From NCBI GenBank assembly GCA_902728285.1, contig CACVBU010000918.1:19086-83085 (forward strand): DNA of 64,000 nt, read 5' to 3'. Origin of the DNA: Clytia hemisphaerica (lineage: Eukaryota; Cnidaria; Hydrozoa; Leptothecata; Clytiidae). Below are positions 11,738-23,900 of the stretch, piece by piece. The number at the start of each line of letters is the position of its first letter. The stretch's first letter is position 1. Under the pieces are notes generated by a model. It saw nothing but the letters and a program-made list of their open reading frames with translations. It had not been told where the DNA came from and made no database searches. The position numbers were made by a program, and so were the translations under genes.

Positions 11738-14081
11738 CAGTGGGGCTTTCGCATGTCTTTACGTGTGCGCGAAGCTCGCGCGTTGCGAGTACATAATGTA
11801 TAGGTGTTAGAAATCCAATTTATTCAGACTCGTTCAATGCGAGTGCTTTTGATTTCCCTCCCAACACTCAACTCGTACCTTTTATAAAAGGCCTATTTAG
11901 TTTAGTATAATAGGTACGTGCTATTCAACCGCTGATTAATAGGAAAGCAAAGCTATTTATTTTGAATTAATAGGGAAGCGAGTGAGTATTTACTGACATT
12001 TCATATTTAAAGGCCTCCTATTTTAAGTAAAGAAGATACAGCTGAAACATTTGTGAAGTCTTTAAATGTATTTATTGAATAATAAGAGCGTCCAAAAGAC
12101 GAGATAATATAAACAATATCCAGGATTCCAATTTATAGCTTCGCACTTCACAAAATGCGAAGTGAATTTTTTAGCGATCCAAAAAGATTTCCTAACCAAA
12201 AATGCAAAATTAAAAAACTATAAGAAAACACCTATTTTGCTACTTCTTTCATTTGTTTATCTCTTGCTTTTATAAACTCGCTACTTCGCTAATTTATTCA
12301 CTCGTTTATCTAATAATGCTTTATCAACTTGCCACTTCGCTACTTTATTCACTCGTTTATCTATTACTTTATCGACTTGCGAATTCGCTAATTTATTCAC
12401 TCGTTTATCTATTGCTTTATCAACTTGCTACTTCGCTACTTTATTCACTCGTTTATCTATTGCTTTATCGACTTGCGAGTTTGCTAATTTATTCACTCGT
12501 TTATCTATTGCTTTATCTACTTGTCACTTGGCTACTTTATTCACTCGTTTATCTAATGCTTTATCTACTCGGCTACTTTATTCACTCGTTTATCTATTGC
12601 TTTATCGACTTGCCACTTTGCTACTTTCTTCATTCGTTTATCTATTGTTTTATCGACTTGCGAGTTCGCTACTTTCTTCATTTGTTTATCTATTGCTTTA
12701 TAAACTCGCTACTTCGCTAATTTATTCACTCGTTTATCCATTGCTTTATCAACTTGTCACTTTGCTACTTTCTTCATTCGTTTATCTATTGCTTTATCTA
12801 TTTGCCACTTCGCTATTTTATTTACTCGTTTATCTGTTGCTTTATAAACTCGCTACCTCGCTAATTTATTCACTCGTTTATCTATTGCTTTATCAACTCG
12901 CTACTGCGCTACTTTATTCACTCGTTTATCTATTGCTTTATCAACTTGCCACTTCGCTATTTTATTCACACGTTTATCTATTGCTTTATAAACTCACTAC
13001 TTCGCTAATTTATTCACTTGTTTAAAAATCCATTGCTTTATCAACTTGCCACTACACTACTTTCTTCGTTATTTTATCTATTGCTTTATCTACTTGTCAT
13101 TTCGCTATTTCATTCACTCGTTTATCTATGTCATCTATTGCTTTATAAACTCGCTACCTCGCTAATTTCTTCATTTGTTTATCTATTGAAAAAATAGAAA
13201 AAAATTAAATCTAAAAAAAACCTATGCTATGGGCTGAAATGAAATATCATCTCAGAAATAACATAACCGATGACATAAGATCAACTAGTTGATGAACTAG
13301 CGAAATGCCGATACATTAACCCATGGACGTCAACCATATAAACAAAGTATTGCCAATAGTGGTTAAACGAGGGGGTAAAGCTTCAGGACACTAAAAAAGA
13401 TAGCTATTTTCATTGACGTTTCATCAGTGTTTTTTGTTAACGTTGTCAGTGTGAAAAAATAAGGGTTAAAACTTTTTTTCCAAAACGAATCTTCCAGAAT
13501 AAATTTCTGGACAGGGGAGACAAGTTAAAATATCCAGTATATATTTGTATATTAGAACGTCACATTCAGATTAGGAAGTCTTAATTCAATACTTTTATTA
13601 AATTTCTAGTTGTTTCATTTAATTTAATTTAATTTTCTATATTCATTTCTTTTAATAGCAACAACATTTGTTTCCGTTGTTTCCTTACTACATTTCGAAA
13701 TTTTAGACTGAAAGAAAAGTAAAGATGAATTTAAAAGGAGAAAATAACTTTCTTTCATTTGATTTCAAGCCTTTTAGTTCCATCCTAAGCACAATACATT
13801 TTTATAAAACGATATAAGCAACTGTTAAGCGTCCAACAATAGAGCACTCGTACATAAGAAGACTTGCGACACTCAACACGCAGACTATTGTTTTCTGTTT
13901 GCACTACATAATAGCTCGCAAATTATATAGGCTTTTGACCTGTTTTAAATAGCTTGAGTGTCCCTATTAATTCGAGGCTACGAGTCGCCGATAAATAGGT
14001 TTTCAATAGTGAAAGAAGCCGCTTGCGAGTCTCTGAGACGCAAGGTTCGCGTACGTGTAAAGACATGCGAAAGCCCCACTG
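11738..14081. mobile_element. 2.3 kb non-autonomous element, CAGTGGGGCTTTCGC ends, TA target
   Basis: The left end CAGTGGGGCTTTCGCATG and the following TCTTTACGTG are matched by the complement at the right end (about 14047-14081). TA flanks both ends (11736-11737 and 14082-14083). CAGT...ACTG termini with TA duplication fit the pogo-like branch of Tc1/mariner. The 2344-bp interior encodes no transposase; it holds the 48-bp minisatellite and AT-rich filler. Confidence 0.7.
12250..13190 (+). repeat. 48-bp minisatellite inside the CAGTGGGG element
   Basis: About nineteen copies of a 48-bp unit (CACTCGTTTATCTATTGC, TTTATCAACTTGCCACTTCG, CTACTTTATT) with point variation and a few longer or shorter units. 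Open frames of 155 and 165 codons across it are products of the period being a multiple of three and show only a repeated Leu/Tyr/Ser pattern. The same family lies in the opposite orientation at 5030-5480. Confidence 0.85.
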
Positions 14082-14235
14082 TAATATGGTCTTCTTTATA
14101 TTCTTTATCCCGTTCCCTTTTCTCGTGGTCTTCTCCTATTCGAAGCAGAATTTTTCTGCATCGTTTTTTGTACTGTTATACAACTTAAACAACTCCGGTG
14201 CGTTGGCAGGGTCCTCTTTTGGGCCATTCCAGAAA

Positions 14236-14943
14236 ATTTTTGGTACTGTCAACTGCTCTTGGGACTATCTGACAAAACATGGGACGGCAATTCAACCACT
14301 ATTTCACCAAACCTCCAAAGTCATTTGATTTGAGTAAAGAACGGCGTATTAAAAAATACACGATTTCTCTTTCGCACCGAGAAGAAGGCTTCAAAATATG
14401 AAAAAAATCTGTAGTGGAACACACGACAGTGTCTGTGCACTCTAAGAGGAACGAAGAAGTATGATTGATAAACTTGGTTGAGTTATCAAAACAAATTTGT
14501 TGTCAAAGAGATTTAAATAAAAGTAAGTGAAAATACAGACCAGATATCAACCAGTCCCATGTTGTGACCAATCATCCCAAGCTAGAGCCTCCAAAGTCAT
14601 TTGATTTGAGTTAATGAGCGGCGTATTAAAAAATACATGATTTCTCTTTTGCATCGAGTTGGCTTTTCCAATCAAAATATGAAAAAGATCAGTATGACGT
14701 CACTCACGCGGCAAGTTACACACTCGTTATTTGTTAAACCCATCAGGCTATAGGCCGTTAGGTGATGGGAGTTCTCTAAATATTCTCCAATCGGCGTCCG
14801 GTCATTTTGAATGAAAACAAAAAAGTTAAAGTTATCAAAACAAGTTTGTTATCAAAGAGATTTAACAGTAAGTGAAAATACAGGCCAGATTATCAACAGT
14901 CCCATGTTTTGACCAATCGTGCCAAGTTAGAGCAGTTGATGGT
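14236..14943. mobile_element. Copies of the GTCAACTGCTC element, internally duplicated
   Basis: The left edge (about 14243, TACTGTCAACTGCTC) and right edge (about 14925-14943, CCAAGTTAGAGCAGTTGA) match the inner arms of the element at 2890-3107. Inside, the segment CTCCAAAGTCATTTGATTTG occurs twice (about 14312 and 14588), as do CAGACCAGATAT-type and AGTCCCATG segments, so this is a duplicated or nested copy. Confidence 0.6.
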
Positions 14944-15882
14944 AATTTTGCAAAATGCGTCGGAAAATCCACTCTTTTTTGTCTTTTTTGATTCAATTGC
15001 CGTGGAAATTCATACCTCTTGCCTTGGAAATTTTGAATTTTGGTAAAAACTTTAGCCCTTGGAAATCCTGTGTCGTCCGCCCCCCTGTTACAGACAAATT
15101 CTGGAATGGCCCTTTATACTCTGGAAGTAGTCTTCATAGAAATTTCATTAATTTTAAAGTTTGATAGCGATTCGATTATAGTTCGATAGGTCCGATCATA
15201 ATTTGAGATTAGTGATTACAGTTAGACATTTTATTCACCTATCGTTTGATCAGGTTTGATTGAGTTTAATGGCTCGGTTAAGAAAAATGGTTACATAGGG
15301 TGGTTTGGTTGACATCCCCTGGTAGCAAGGAGGTCTATAGCTATCAGAGGAAAAGAGTTTATTCTGGTGGCCTTCTTTAAGTTGAGTACCGGACGGTGCG
15401 TACCGGATTGCAATTTTTTGCCTATAAAAATGTTGGATGACAAACAGTCATATAACTTTATTTTGTTCTAATCGTTGATTTTAAGGGTTTCTGATTTGGA
15501 TGGATACACTTTACCTTCATTTAATTGGATACTTCTTTTTAAACAATTGTACATCAATTTTTTGATTGGAAAAATAAAACAAACAATATCGCCGTGATTG
15601 GAGCTTTTTTATCTTTCTACTTGTCCATCTTCAATGAAGCACTCAAAGTTGAATAGAATTAAGCACATAAGATATTCTTATGCTGTTCAGCTTTCACTAC
15701 AGTGCAGTACATGGCGTAACTCGTGTGGCAACAAACTCCCCTTCTGTTGGCTGATCATATTGAGCGTTTTGGCGTTACAAACCTCAAAGCCAGCAGGCCT
15801 TTATCTTTCCGCAACTCCATCCAACATTTTAAATGAGATTGAAACTTGGCTTTCTACTCTAGCAGTATTTTTTCCCATTTTT
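14944..15882. other. Intergenic, no gene recognised
   Basis: Short open frames here (for example 14955-15164 and 15598-15906) show no family features. No clear inverted repeat was found. Confidence 0.35.
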
Positions 15883-17467
15883 GGACCTACCTCGGAGGTC
15901 CTATAAATTAACCGATGTCCGTTCGTTCGTCCGTCTGTTACCAGCTTTTCTCAGGATTGGCTCATTAGTTTTTTCTGATTTTTTGCACAAAGATTCAAAA
16001 TGGTAATGCCCAAAATGTGACGGAGCCCGATTTTCGAAAAAAATTCATTTCCGGCCGAAAATGCCGGAAATATGCCGGAAAAACCGGTTTTTTGGCATTT
16101 TCTCGAGATTTCATCATTAGTTTTTTCTGATTTTTTGCACAAAGATGCGTATTAGCAATGCCTAAAACATGGATTAGTCCGATTTTTGAGAAAAATTCTA
16201 TTCCGGCTGAAAATGCCGGAAATATCCCGGAAATCGCCGTTTTGCAGATTTTCATTGGACTTTTTCCTTATATTTCGTTGTTTTTTCACACAAAAACATT
16301 ATTTGTAGCAATGCCCACCATCAGCATGGTTTAATTGTCAATAAAAGTGATTTTTGAAGCCGGAACTTTCTAAAAATCGCCGGAAACAGCCTATTTTCGC
16401 CGGAAAAACGGTATTTCTTGAATTTCTCGAGCTGTACTTTATATTTTTTCATGAAATTTTGCACACTGATGCAAAATGGCAATACCTAAAATATGACAGA
16501 GCCTGATTTTCAATTAACGTACTTTTCCGGCCGAAAATGCCGGAAATATGCCGGAAAAAACTGGTTTTTTTTGGCATTTTCTCGAGATTTCATCATTAGT
16601 TTTTTCTGATTTTTTGCACAAAGATGCGTATTAACAATGTCTAAAACATGGCCTAGTCCGATTTGTGAGAAAAATTCTATTCCGGCTGAAAATGCCGGAA
16701 ATATCCCGGAAATCGCCGTTTTTGCAGATTTTCATCGGGCCTTTTCCTTATATTTCGTTGTTTTTTCACACTAAAACATTATTGATAGCAATGCCCACCA
16801 TCAAGCATGGTTTAATTGTCAATAAAAGTGATTTTTGAAGCCGGAACTTTCTAAAAATCGCCGGAACCTAAGCCTATTTTCGCCGGAAAAACGGTATTTC
16901 TTGAATTTCTCGAGCTGTACTTTATATTTTTTCATGAAATTTTGCACACTGATGCAAAATGACAATACCTAAAATGTGACGGAGCCCGATTTTCGAAAAA
17001 TATTTTTTCCAGGCCGAAAATGCCAGAAATATGCCGGAAAACCGTTTTTTTTTACATTTTCTCGAATTTTCATCTTTAGCTTTTCTGATTTTTTGCAGAA
17101 AGATGCGTATTTGCAATGCTCAAAACATGGCCGAGTTCGATTTTTGAGAAAAAATTTTTTCCGGTTGAAAATGCCGGAAATCACCGTCTTTGCAGATTTT
17201 CATTATATGTTTTCCTTGTATTTCTATGTTCTTCACACAAAAACATTATTGATAACAATGCTCACCATCAAGCATGATTCAATTGTCAATAAAACTGATT
17301 TTTGCGACCAGAACTTTCTATTAATTTTTCCCTACAACCCTTCCCTCTCCCCCCATCAACAATCAATGATGAATTTATTGCGTTATGCATTTTCGCTAAA
17401 CGATATATTTTCTGACTGATGTTTTTCTCCTCGCATTGCTATCTAACTTTCATCATCAGGTAGGTCC
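15883..17467 (+). mobile_element. GGACCTACC-ended element with 480-bp tandem units (copy A)
   Basis: The left end GGACCTACCTCGGAGGTCC forms a small hairpin and is followed by CTATAAATTAACC and a GTCC-rich tetranucleotide stretch; the right end is AGGTAGGTCC. The interior is a tandem array with a period near 480 bp (TCATCATTAG at about 16111 and 16590, a variant at about 17071). Each unit is rich in GCCGGAAA motifs and contains GACGGAGCCCGATTTTCG. Related copies lie at 28694-30093 and 49503-51077. Short open frames on both strands reflect the repeats, not genes. Confidence 0.75.
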
Positions 17468-17900
17468 ATTCAGCATCTAGCTTGTCTCTTTTGGGAGGAT
17501 CTCTCTAAACTAAATCATTTTACTTACTTACTTTTGGTTGTCTTTGAGCATAAAGCTCTGGCAAGAATCTTTTGATCCATACTTCAATCTTTGTTAAATC
17601 CACAAGTCAGAAGGTAAAATGGATCAGCAGAGAGATTTCATGTCTAAAATTGAGTCAACTCTCCTGCACCCTGTATAACCACGGATTTGGAGTTCATAGG
17701 GAATTGTTTTGAGGTGCTTATCCAGTGTATTTTTTTCACAGTAAAACTTTATTACATGGCAAAGAATCTAAAAGTAAGAATTCTAAATTAAAAGTAGATG
17801 TATATACTAGAAAAATAAACATTTAAATTTGTATAAATCTCTATCTAACTTTACCCAATTTCTTATTAGGAATGAAAGGAAATGACATCTTTTAATTATT

Positions 17901-20900
17901 ATGAAATTAGCACATTGCACCTTCATTGTATTCTTAATTCACACGCTGGTTGGTCCAATAACACTTAATGACACAGCCACATGTCCAATTTTGCAAGAAG
18001 GATGTGAATGCACTCACAAGTTTAATGGACAGCTTAAGATTGTTTGCCGTGATGTTGAGGTTGTTTCTTTATCGAATTTATCAAGCAATGTTAGCTTTGA
18101 CATGTAAGTATCTTCTCTTGGTTCTCTGGTTCTTAGCAATGACATAGTGTCCTCCAGGGTTTGTTCCCCGCAACAAATTCCTGATTTTTTTAAATCTACC
18201 CCCTCTTTTTTTCCTACCTATGACTTTTTAGTTTTTTAGTTTCCCCCTTCTTTTTTGCTTTCCCCCAGAAAATTCTGAAAATATCAGTTCCCCCATATAC
18301 CCGCATAAATTTCTCAAATTTCAACCTGGCACAAACGTAAAATTTTGCTGCAAAAGGAATACTAGACAAAATAGAACGAAAATTGGTTAATTTTTCAATG
18401 ATTATCTAATCTGATCTAATCACGTGATATCATGTGGACTGACCTTGGTTGCTGAGATAAAATTGAAGTGATTTCATACTCCCCCCCCCAACAAATTTGC
18501 CAACTATCGATGTTTCCCCCCTCTTTTTTTTCCCTCCTTCACTATTCAAATTTTCATTTTCCCCCCTCACCCATTCAAAATTGGAAAATTGGTCCCCCCC
18601 CTTTATAAAGGGGGGTGGGGAGGACACTATGAATGATCACATTATCATTAACATTTAGGAAGAAATAAGAAAAAAATCAAGATTTCAGGTTGTATACATG
18701 TTTGCTCAAAATTTTCCCTTGTCTCAAATGAAACATCTGGCCCCTAGAATATGTTTTCAAGCTATCTTTTATCTACCTAATGCCTTAACACTACGCCATT
18801 ATATATCACCCATTATAGAAATTACAATTACCATAGTTTTCTGTTGCCTACGATAATGTTATGGAAATTATTAATGAAAATAGATGCTATATTCTTAGAT
18901 CATTTAATGTAAGGCTTTAATAATGATTTTTACTGTATTTTATAACGAGGATTTTTCATATGCGAGTTACGAGTTACAAGTGACGAGTTACGAGTTGCAT
19001 TTAGAACCACGAGTTGCGAGTTACTTTTTACGAGTTACGAGTTGCATTTTAACAAAATAAAATCGTGAGTTACGAGTCGCGAGTTACAAGTTGCATTTTA
19101 ACACACAAAATTCGCGAGTTGCAAATCAAAAGTGCGAGTTGCAAATTGAAGGTGCGAGTTGCATATTAAAAGTGCGAGTTGCGTATTAAAAGTGCGAGTT
19201 GTGAATTAAAAGTTCGAGTTGCAAATTAAAATCAAGTCTGAGACTGTTATCTTAAATAATAACAGCACAAAAAAAAGCTGAACCCAAAGGAAAGCATGAA
19301 AAACTCAGCCAAACTGTTTACGTTTTGTGACTAAAGTTGTGAAACCACTCAAATCACACATTTTTCGCTCATTTTTGTATAAACACAAAACAGAGCATTA
19401 CATAACTTTAAGTTTTGAAAGGAAATGCGCGTATTTCTTCATATAGAGAAACATCTTTAATGTTGCTTTTAATAACGTGGACGTTACCTGTCATTTTCAA
19501 GAAAAATTGACACTTTTTGACAAAATTATTGACAAGCTACTTAAGTGTGATACCTGCAAGCTTTATTACATCAAATATTTTAATTGTACAGAATGAGATG
19601 CCTTTGATATAAATAGATAAATATTGTGAAGAGGCAAACTTTGGGATGGACAGTTTTAGAATTCTAATCAATTCTAATCAATTATTCTACTGTCCTTATG
19701 TTGATAAAATCACTTACAGTATTTTTATGAAATAATGATCTGATGGTCAAATATAAAGCTTCTTTAATCAATTCCAGCAAAGGTTTTGTCCTGGGGGGGG
19801 GTATTAATCTTGCCGACCGACAGGGATGCTCCGCTGAGGTTTCCAAAGATGACCCTACATGGGACTCTTTTTTAAAAAAATTTTGCCGAAATTTGAGAAA
19901 AAAGTGACCCTGATTGGGACTAAGAATCCAAAATTTTCTAAAATTTTTTACTTTTCCCCAAAATTTTTCAAAAAAGGCACTCTACGAGGGACTGATTTGG
20001 GGTTTTGTCACTTATAAATTTGATGCTGATAACACAAAAGGATAGAAATGGACACCCTTTTCAAGCTTCAATAGCTTTCAAATGGCTGTTCTACAATCAT
20101 GTTAAAAATATATTGAGAAATTAGCTTATTTCCTTGTTTTTAAAAATTTGGAGTTCGGGCGAGATTTTGGGCCATCTCTTAAATTTAATCGGATATTTCA
20201 ATTTGGAATGGGTTTAGAGATTTCCAGGCTATATTCTTCATTTTTGAACTATTGGATCCTCAGATCCTAAAGTCTTAAATCTAGCATTAAAACTCTATCC
20301 TTCCAACCTAGAGCACTTAGAACCTTAGAGCACTTCCAAATCGTTTTTAGTTTTGAAAATTCGTGGGAATTTCCCTTGTTTCTAAAATATTACGACCATG
20401 ATTGTACACGTTTTGCATGTGATCTTATAATTACTGTAGGTGAAACAACCCCTTAGAGCCATCATTCTCAACCTGTTACCAACCTTGTTACCCACTATTA
20501 CCCCGTGTTACCCCATGTTACCCTTTTTAGTAACAACGCATCCGAACCTATTACCCCCGCCCAGGAGCACTTTTCTCTACAGTTCTTTACACTCATGCAA
20601 TGTACAGAATGTAAATACTTTTTGTACATTTTTTTTCTTTCTCCACCAAATATTTGCACTTTTTATGTATAACAGTGAGCAGCAATAATCATTTAATCAT
20701 TTAAAAAATATCTTTCCTTTTATCAATAGAAATTTCATTCTTACTGACTTTTCGATTTGTAACACACACACACTTTTCGATTTGCAACATGCACTTTTAA
20801 TATGCAACTCGCACTTTTAATATGCAACTCGCAAATTTTGTGAGTTAAAATGCAACTCGTAACTCGTAACTCGTAACTCACGATTTTGTTTTGTTAAAAT

Positions 20901-23900
20901 GCAACTCGTGACTCGTAAAAAGTAACTCTCAACTTGTGGTTCTAAATGCAACTCGTAACTCGTAACTCGCAACTCGTATATTATCATATCACTTTATAAC
21001 TAGTCATCCATGACTCCAAAAAAAGTGACTTGTTATATCTTACTATACTAAATGAGTTTATGAAAAATGTCTGTAACGCTAGCCCAGTAACATATGTTAA
21101 GGTTTCTAAAATTTGAACGCCGCGGCTGGAAAACCTATCCACCTTCGATACAAAAAGTCTCGCGCTAAGTTTGACAAGCGTAGAAAACTCGGATTAGAGA
21201 AGACTCTACACTGCTATTTGTAAACGAAAAAAGTTCTGACGTCAATTTCATGAAAAAGTACTGCGACGTCACAAAGTTTCAAATAAAAAGGTGTGGCATT
21301 TTTGTTGCACGATTTCGAATTATTTTATATCAACACACGCAACAAAATCCAACATTATTGTTTGATGATTAAACTTTGTCTAAAATTATTTAAAAAGGTT
21401 TCAATGTTGGTTGCATTGCATATGCGCCGGTCTTAAGCTATCCGCATGCGAAGCCAACAAACGGGAAAACCTTCAGTGCTCAGTCGCAAAGCGCGAGCCT
21501 CTCCTTCACAAGTAAGGCTTTTTCTTCCCTAGAAGCAACCCTCTCACCACCTCAGACACCTTTGGGCGTCTGCAACGACGGGTACCCTCGATAATTTTGA
21601 CAGGGTCACTATGGCATTTCATGGAACACAAACTTCCGTTATCTTAAAAAGACATATCATCGAGGCTTACAGACACAAAATTTTGACTAATGTAGAAAGT
21701 TTAGAAGTATAATTTTTATTATTGTATTTGGCATTTTAAGCCAAAACGAGGTCAGGAATTAACCCACATTATAGTATTTTAAAGGCTTTTGATGCGCAAG
21801 CAAAACCGTTAACCGGCGTTTACGACGACGGGAACCGTCTAGTTAACTCTGTTTTAAATGGTTCTCTCTTACTCCATTTTAGAATCATAAAATCGGACAA
21901 ATTGAAATCAATCAATGCATCAAGCTTTCCACATCCAAATGTCATTAGGAAGTTGTAAGAATTTGCTATCAAATTGAATCATGGTTCTAGGTTTTTCCCG
22001 TTTTCAAAAGAAATTACCTGACATTTTTCAGAACTCATGAAACATGTAGAGAATATATAAATTTGCTTTAGGAACTAGCTCACAAGGCTTTTGAAAACTA
22101 TTCAATTATGTCCAATGTTATTCTTATCATTCAACAATGCAAGGCAATAGACCTTATCAGAGTTTCCCTCGAGGAATTCCTAAGAGATTTCTATTGTAAT
22201 CTTCCGAAACAATCCCACAATGCATTGTTTTTTTAGAAAAATAAAAAACTTTGATAAGGTCTATTGTTTGATGAAGTGGCTTTTTCTAGCATTAGACCAG
22301 CGTCCGAGATTCAAAAAAGGCCTTAAAAATGGTTTTCGTAGGGCACCCCTTAGATCAGGGCAAACTTTTGATATTTTGCTGCTAATAGGGTGTAGAATTG
22401 ACAAAAAAAATTTGCCCTTCGAATCTCCTGCAGTTTTCAAGTGAATCGGTTTTTAGTTAATAGATAGAACTTATCAAGGGTCTCCCCTTCACTAACGGTT
22501 TTTTCGAAGTCTGAAAATCAAATATCTGAGACTACCAACATATTTTGCGTGAACAGTAGATAAAGAAAATGGGGTTATTTGTTACGTTTCGACAACCTGG
22601 TGCCGAGAAATGGCATTTTTAAGGCGAAAAATCAACGTTTTTGGCGTTTTCTGATGACGTCAGCATTTTCCTAGGAGCATTTTCAGAAAAGATCATTCCC
22701 ACTGCTGGATAGCCCTGAATTAGTAGTATCCAAAAATGGTATGGTTTGTCAACTTTTAATGTATAGATCTCGAGATAATTCATTTTTAAGGTGGATAAAT
22801 ATGCTGAAGAACTGCTGACTCAGCAAAAAATATTGATAATTTTCAATATTTAAACCAAAATATCTCGAGATATAGACATCGAAAGTTAACAAACCATACC
22901 ATTTTTTGATAATACTAATTCAGGGCTATCCAGTTGTGGGAATGATTTTTTCTGAAAATGCTCCTAGGAAAATGCTGACGTCATAGGAAAACGCCAAAAG
23001 TGTCGCTTTTTTGCCTAAAAAATGCCATTTCTCGGCACCAGGTTGTCGAAACGTAACAAATAACCCCATTTTCTTTATCCCCTTTTTCACACTGAATCTG
23101 TTGGTAGTCTCAGATATTTGATTTTCAGACTTCGAAAAAACCGTTAGTAAAGGGGGACCCTTGATAAGTTCTATCGATTAACTAAAAATCGATTCACTCA
23201 AAAACTGCAGGAGATTCGAAGGGCTAGTTTTTTTTGTCAATTCTACACCCTATTAGAAGCATAATATCAAAAATTTGCCCTGATCTAAGGGATGCCCTAC
23301 GAAGTGACACAATCCATTGCCTCGGCCGCTGGTCTACATCTGTTTGATTGAATCCCATGATATTTCATTAACATTTTAGAGTTCTAAGGGACAATTCCAT
23401 CAAGACCATAGAAAAAGGAACATTTGAAGGATTCAATGCTTTGGTAAAACTGTAAGACATTATTTTATTTTGAATATTATCCTATTTTTACTTTAGCTTA
23501 ATTTTCTCTGATATCTTATCTTTTTTGAAGTTATCATCCCTTATTAAAAGGAACCTTTTCTTTGGTACAGGTTTTGTTGATTTAGCATTGAACATTACAA
23601 TTTGGGATAATTTGTTTTATATTTATAGGGATTTATCAAACAACCATCTAGTTGAGATCATATCAAGTACATTTCGTGGGCTTTCACTCTCCAACCTCAC
23701 AGAATTGTAAGTATTTTATTTTACGTAAGTGATAATACTTTTGACTTCTACTAATTGCTCTACTACTGTGGGTGGGATATGAATTTATATTGGCATTTTT
23801 CAACTCAAATTAGTGTAACAGATTACAAGTTCAATCATAGGCTATTAAATCAAATAAAACTGTCTGTAAATTGCAAGCCAAGCAATGCCAAACCATAGGA

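Noticed and set aside
12253..13025. Two overlapping open frames (155 and 165 codons) resembling a repeated membrane protein
   Set aside because: Same minisatellite artefact as above, with no start context, and frames shift wherever a unit changes length.
16976..17419. 147-codon open frame
   Set aside because: It lies across tandem units and the end of a GGACCTACC element; similar short frames occur in the other copies at different places.
15883..17467. CRISPR-like array
   Set aside because: The units are about 480 bp tandem copies in an animal genome, without short repeats and unique spacers.
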